Source: Ignavibacteriota bacterium
Lineage (GTDB): Bacteria; Bacteroidota; Ignavibacteria; Ignavibacteriales; Ignavibacteriaceae
Reading direction: 5' to 3'
Assembly (NCBI GenBank): GCA_013285405.1
Contig: CP053446.1
Span: forward strand, 3,792,467-3,856,466
DNA: 64,000 nucleotides
How positions within the stretch are numbered: position 1 is the stretch's first letter; every line of letters begins with the position of its first letter. The notes under the pieces are model-generated. The model saw only the letters and a program-made list of their open reading frames with translations. It was not told where the DNA came from and did not search any database. The position numbers were made by a program, and so were the translations under genes. Below are positions 63,035 through 64,000 of the stretch, piece after piece.

Positions 63035-64000
63035 CTAATGAACTAAAAACAGATTATTATCACGGTTAGAATCAGGTATTTGCAAATCTCCGAGTTCTAT
63101 TTGTCTTATCGTTTTTGATAATTTTATTTTAGCAGAAAAATCTCTTTCATTATTCTGCCAGATTTTTGCAGTATAATAATAGTCCTCTACAGAATCATCT
63201 TCATAAGTTAGTTTTAACTTAACCGGAGTGGGAATGTTTCCTATTTTCGTTACCGTTACTATAACTGCTGAGTCTTTTATTACAACTTTATCAATTGCTA
63301 AATCAGGGTATCCTCTCTCAAAAAACCACGGCTTCCAGAACCAATTTAAATTTCGTCCTGTAAAATCATTAAAAAGTCAAAAAAGAAGTCGTATGGAATC
63401 GGATGTTTCCCTTTCCACCGATTCATAAATTCCGTAATGCACCAAAAAAAGTTCGTCCCCTAAAATATTGCGTAGTATGTTATAAGAAATTGATGAACGA
63501 TCGTATGCTGAATTTCTATATGAGCTGTATGGCATTGAAAAAGAAGAAATCATAGCCGGTAAATCATTTTCTGTTCCGGCATTGTATTCATAATTTCCGA
63601 CGATGCTGATTAATCTTGAATTAATCCTGTCAAATTCTTCCATATAATCGAACGGCAGCATAACCGCCCAGCCTTCCATCCATAAATGCATATTTCTTTT
63701 CATTCATGCTTCCGACATAAAAAGGAAAATACTGATGCGCTAATTCGTGTGAGGTTAATGATTTTACTGTATGTTCCCAAATATCAGTCGAACCATCATT
63801 AATCATCATAGGAAATTCCATACCTCCACCGGGTCTTCCAGTATTAAACGCAACGATGGATGGGAATGGAAATTTTACACCTGGTATTTCTTCTGAGAAG
63901 TATTTTATTATATCCTTACAAGCCTCTGCAACATCATAGAAATCTGGTGAATATTCAGGATTAGATCGTTTTGTATAAATACAGATTTTGTTTCAACACT
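63035..64000 (-). CDS. M1-family (gluzincin) metallopeptidase, several frameshifts, N-terminus outside window
   Basis: The gene enters from the right edge and stops at 63035. Joined pieces: FNTGRPGGGMEFPMMINDGS, then SLTSHELAHQYFPFYVGS and FMDEGWAVMLPFDYMEEFDR. The HExxH zinc site with GGGMEFP and the later Glu are the M1 aminopeptidase hallmarks. Shifts are seen near 63675-63680 (extra G in ggatggaagg), 63430-63445 and 63370-63375; after correction it continues FTGRNLNWFWKPWFFERGYP to the stop. The spacing between HExxH and the Glu is one residue longer than the usual 18. Confidence 0.8.

Noticed and set aside
1..64000. tRNA, rRNA or riboswitch elements
   Set aside because: Reading both strands by eye gave no cloverleaf or known riboswitch core; a covariance-model search would be needed to exclude them firmly.

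Overview
The window is AT-rich DNA with short intergenic gaps. Three things point to a Gram-negative bacterium of the Bacteroidota/Ignavibacteriota side: secreted proteins ending in the NYPNPFNP-type T9SS sorting domain, Kdo/LptB-C-OstA genes for lipopolysaccharide, and many small palindromic intergenic repeats of the Ignavibacteria/Bacteroidota kind. I infer the phylum-level placement from these features only; the window holds no rRNA, and I saw no tRNA genes.

Layout. 0-6.7 kb: the end of a class I/II aminotransferase, a cation diffusion facilitator, then leftward an MFS transporter, nusB, a YdcF-like protein, a VanZ-like protein and the bifunctional NAD(P)HX repair enzyme. 6.7-14.2 kb: the membrane arm of complex I (nuoJ, K, L, M, N) with an NhaD-like Na+/H+ antiporter between nuoM and nuoN. 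14.3-16 kb: an S23-type four-helix-bundle gene between two oppositely oriented repeat tracts, then asnS. 16-20 kb: two secreted proteins (a Ycf48/BNR-repeat T9SS cargo and a C69 dipeptidase). 19.8-23.1 kb: a two-gene unit encoding an apparently ATPase-dead SNF2-like protein with an Mrr-like tail plus an unrecognised 177-residue protein. 23.4-25.1 kb: an orphan sensor kinase. 25.2-28.7 kb: feoA-feoB-fur-metallohydrolase. 28.7-34 kb: a PD40 protein, an M28 peptidase, an OB-fold protein, YjbQ, and an LMW phosphatase/fructosamine kinase pair. 34-42.6 kb: a glycosyltransferase, FKBP lipoprotein, M15 peptidase, esterase, beta-helix lipoprotein, a truncated metalloprotease and two paralogous FN3 lipoproteins. 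42.9-45.6 kb: GNAT, an AmgK/RapZ-C fusion and MurU. 46-50.5 kb: kdsA-kdsD-lptC-ostA-lptB. 50.7-64 kb: a PIG-L deacetylase, two sodium:solute symporters each preceded by a small membrane protein, a TetR regulator, and a run of genes broken by single-base indels, ending in an M1 peptidase that runs off the window.

How the genes work together. The nuo genes plus the antiporter make a proton/sodium energy module. Kds/Lpt genes make Kdo and export LPS. AmgK/RapZ-MurU fits peptidoglycan amino-sugar recycling. LMW-PTP plus fructosamine kinase fits protein deglycation. Feo and Fur form an iron-uptake unit.

The most notable points are: (1) the catalytically degenerate SNF2/Mrr-like operon; (2) small dispersed palindromes or short tandem repeats sitting in frame inside nuoL, a T9SS protein, two lipoproteins and the AmgK/RapZ gene; (3) the kinase-RapZ fusion; (4) strong clustering of frame-disrupting indels toward the right end, which looks more like sequence error at a contig edge than biology.
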